A DNA stretch of 14,523 nucleotides from CAYXDO01 sp964463485. GTDB taxonomy: Bacteria > Myxococcota > Kuafuiibacteriia > Kuafuiibacteriales > Kuafuiibacteriaceae. This document shows positions 13,530 through 14,523 of this stretch, piece after piece. The translations under genes were made by a program, and so were the position numbers. Positions within the stretch are counted from its first letter, which is position 1, and each line of letters opens with the position of its first letter. The notes under the pieces were generated by a model, which was given only the letters and a program-made list of their open reading frames with translations, was not told where the DNA came from and ran no database searches. Location: the NCBI GenBank assembly GCA_964463485.1, contig CAYXDO010000225.1:1-14523 (forward strand), in the 5' to 3' direction.

Positions 13530-14461
13530 GATCGACCCGGACGCTCCAGATCAGCCTGGAGATGGCGATCTCACAGCCCTGGGGTGTGGTCGTCGAGGTG
13601 CTGAAGCACGAGATGGCGCATCAGTACGTGGAGGAGGTTCTCGGGATTCGGAGCGAGTCGCCGCATGGTCCGACGTACCAGCAGATTTGCCGTGAGATCG
13701 GGATCGATCCTGCGTCGACCGGACTGCCGTCGTCGGGTGTGAGCGCCGATCCATCGACGGCGAAGGTCGTGGAGCGAATTCAGCGGTTGTTGGCGTTGGC
13801 CCGCAGCCCCAACGAGCACGAGGCGGAGGCAGCGATGGCGGCCGCGCGGAAGCTGATGCTGAAGCACAACCTCGAGCGCATCTCCGCGCGGAAGAGCTCG
13901 GAGGCGTATACGTACGAGCGGATCGGCGAGCCCGCGCGACGGATCCACGCGTGGGTTCGGAGCTTGGCGTCGTTGCTCGCGGAACACTTCTTCGTCGAGA
14001 TCCTTTGGGTGTCGACGTTCCTGCCGAAGCAAGGGGTGTGGGCTCAGGAGCTCGAAGTCATGGGTACGCGGTCGAACCTGGAGATGGCGAAGTACGTCCA
14101 CGCCTATCTGTCGCGCGCGGCGGAGGCGGAGTGGCGGGAGCACAAGAAGGCGCAGAAGATCCGCGGCGACCGCGATCGCCTGCAGTACATGGCGGGCGTG
14201 ATTCGTGGGTTCTCCGAGAAGCTCTCGGAGAAGAGAGTCGAGGAGCGGGAGCAAGGGTTGATTTGGGTCGGTGACGCCGACCTCGACGAGTTTTTCTCGA
14301 AACGATATCCACGAACTCAGACCGTTTACTCGGGGGGAGGACGGCTCAGCGAGGCCTACGCGCACGGAAAGGCGGCGGGGCGGGACATCGTGCTGTCGCG
14401 GCCGGTCGCAGACGCTCGCCCGGGGCGAGGTCTCGCGCTGCCCGCGAAGACTCACTCCTGA
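13370..14461 (+). CDS. SprT-like zinc metallopeptidase domain fused to DUF2786
   Basis: A 363-residue protein. GTG 13370 is the first possible start because a TGA directly precedes it in frame (13367-13369). Residues 1-110 form a SprT-like (PF10263) region: LEMAISQP, then VLKHEMAHQY with zinc ligands His80 and His84 and catalytic Glu81, and a third ligand candidate His99 in SPHGPTY. Residues 131-172 match DUF2786 (PF10979: VVERIQRLLALARSPNEHEAEAAMAAARKLMLKHNL). Residues about 180-300 are the region that usually follows it (DUF7168-like). This combination occurs in myxobacteria, actinobacteria and phages; its target is unknown, and SprT relatives such as Spartan cut DNA-bound proteins. No signal peptide is seen, so it is cytosolic. 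The stop lies in the first unit of the right-hand tandem array. A broken 5' copy lies at 8522. Confidence 0.92.
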   Translation: MNPVPELDPHLQRLLIRAIASEYMMLNGSHFRDRLRPPGFALCSMKSKLGEWFGSTRTLQISLEMAISQPWGVVVEVLKHEMAHQYVEEVLGIRSESPHGPTYQQICREIGIDPASTGLPSSGVSADPSTAKVVERIQRLLALARSPNEHEAEAAMAAARKLMLKHNLERISARKSSEAYTYERIGEPARRIHAWVRSLASLLAEHFFVEILWVSTFLPKQGVWAQELEVMGTRSNLEMAKYVHAYLSRAAEAEWREHKKAQKIRGDRDRLQYMAGVIRGFSEKLSEKRVEEREQGLIWVGDADLDEFFSKRYPRTQTVYSGGGRLSEAYAHGKAAGRDIVLSRPVADARPGRGLALPAKTHS

Positions 14462-14523
14462 CCGGCACCTCCTGACCGGCACCTCCTGACCGGCACCTCC
14501 TGACCGGCACCTCCTGACCGGCA
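14457..14523. repeat. 14-bp tandem repeat array (right end)
   Basis: Four complete copies of CCTGACCGGCACCT (14457-14512) and an 11-base partial copy run to the end of the window with no mismatch. The first unit supplies the TGA stop of the sprT-like gene. The period equals that of the left array, and both share CCGG followed closely by CCTCC on the same strand. The array probably continues outside the window. Confidence 0.97.

Overview
The window is GC-rich DNA with strongly GC-biased third codon positions. Its gene families (DUF1592-type and DUF1552-type secreted proteins in a translationally coupled pair, many lipoproteins, a SprT-like/DUF2786 protein) are typical of Myxococcota or related predatory/soil lineages; that placement is inference from gene content. 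Both ends run into tandem arrays of 14-bp units, so the window is probably bounded by repeats rather than by biology.

Left part (1-1174): a 14-bp minisatellite (1-117), about 500 bp with no gene I can support, then a small plus-strand gene (632-1051) encoding a putative two-module DNA-binding protein with a Pro/Ala/Lys linker. Middle-left (1175-8040): five minus-strand genes, apparently one or two transcription units. In order of transcription they are a small alpha/beta hydrolase (8040-7405), a lipoprotein with a clan GH-D-like glycosidase fold (7345-5366), a DUF1587/1595/1592/1588/1585 lipoprotein with a CxxCH motif (5255-3342), a Tat-exported DUF1552 protein with an HxxSHH motif (3345-2038), and a secreted or lipid-anchored protein of unknown function (2041-1175). 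The last three are joined by 4-bp stop/start overlaps. Four of the five look exported, so a periplasmic or cell-surface job, possibly on polysaccharide, is a reasonable inference.

Right part (8041-14523): the most interesting architecture. A small plus-strand gene X (8089-8475, broken by one in-frame TGA) is followed by a decayed 5' fragment of a SprT-like metallopeptidase gene (8522-8781). About 320 bp spanning the end of X and the start of the sprT-like gene recur, about 92% identical by eye, at 13214-13529. There the X part is the degenerate one and the sprT-like gene (13370-14461) is complete. The 4.5 kb between the two junction copies is a plus-strand operon: hicA toxin, hicB antitoxin, an alpha/beta hydrolase, an unknown 152-residue protein and a 794-residue FAD-dependent oxidoreductase with a novel N-terminal domain of about 280 residues. 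Its codon use looks less GC-biased than its surroundings. This is the pattern left by single-crossover (Campbell-type) integration or by a segmental duplication followed by decay, so the operon is probably an acquired island.

No rRNA, tRNA, CRISPR array, transposase or phage gene was seen.
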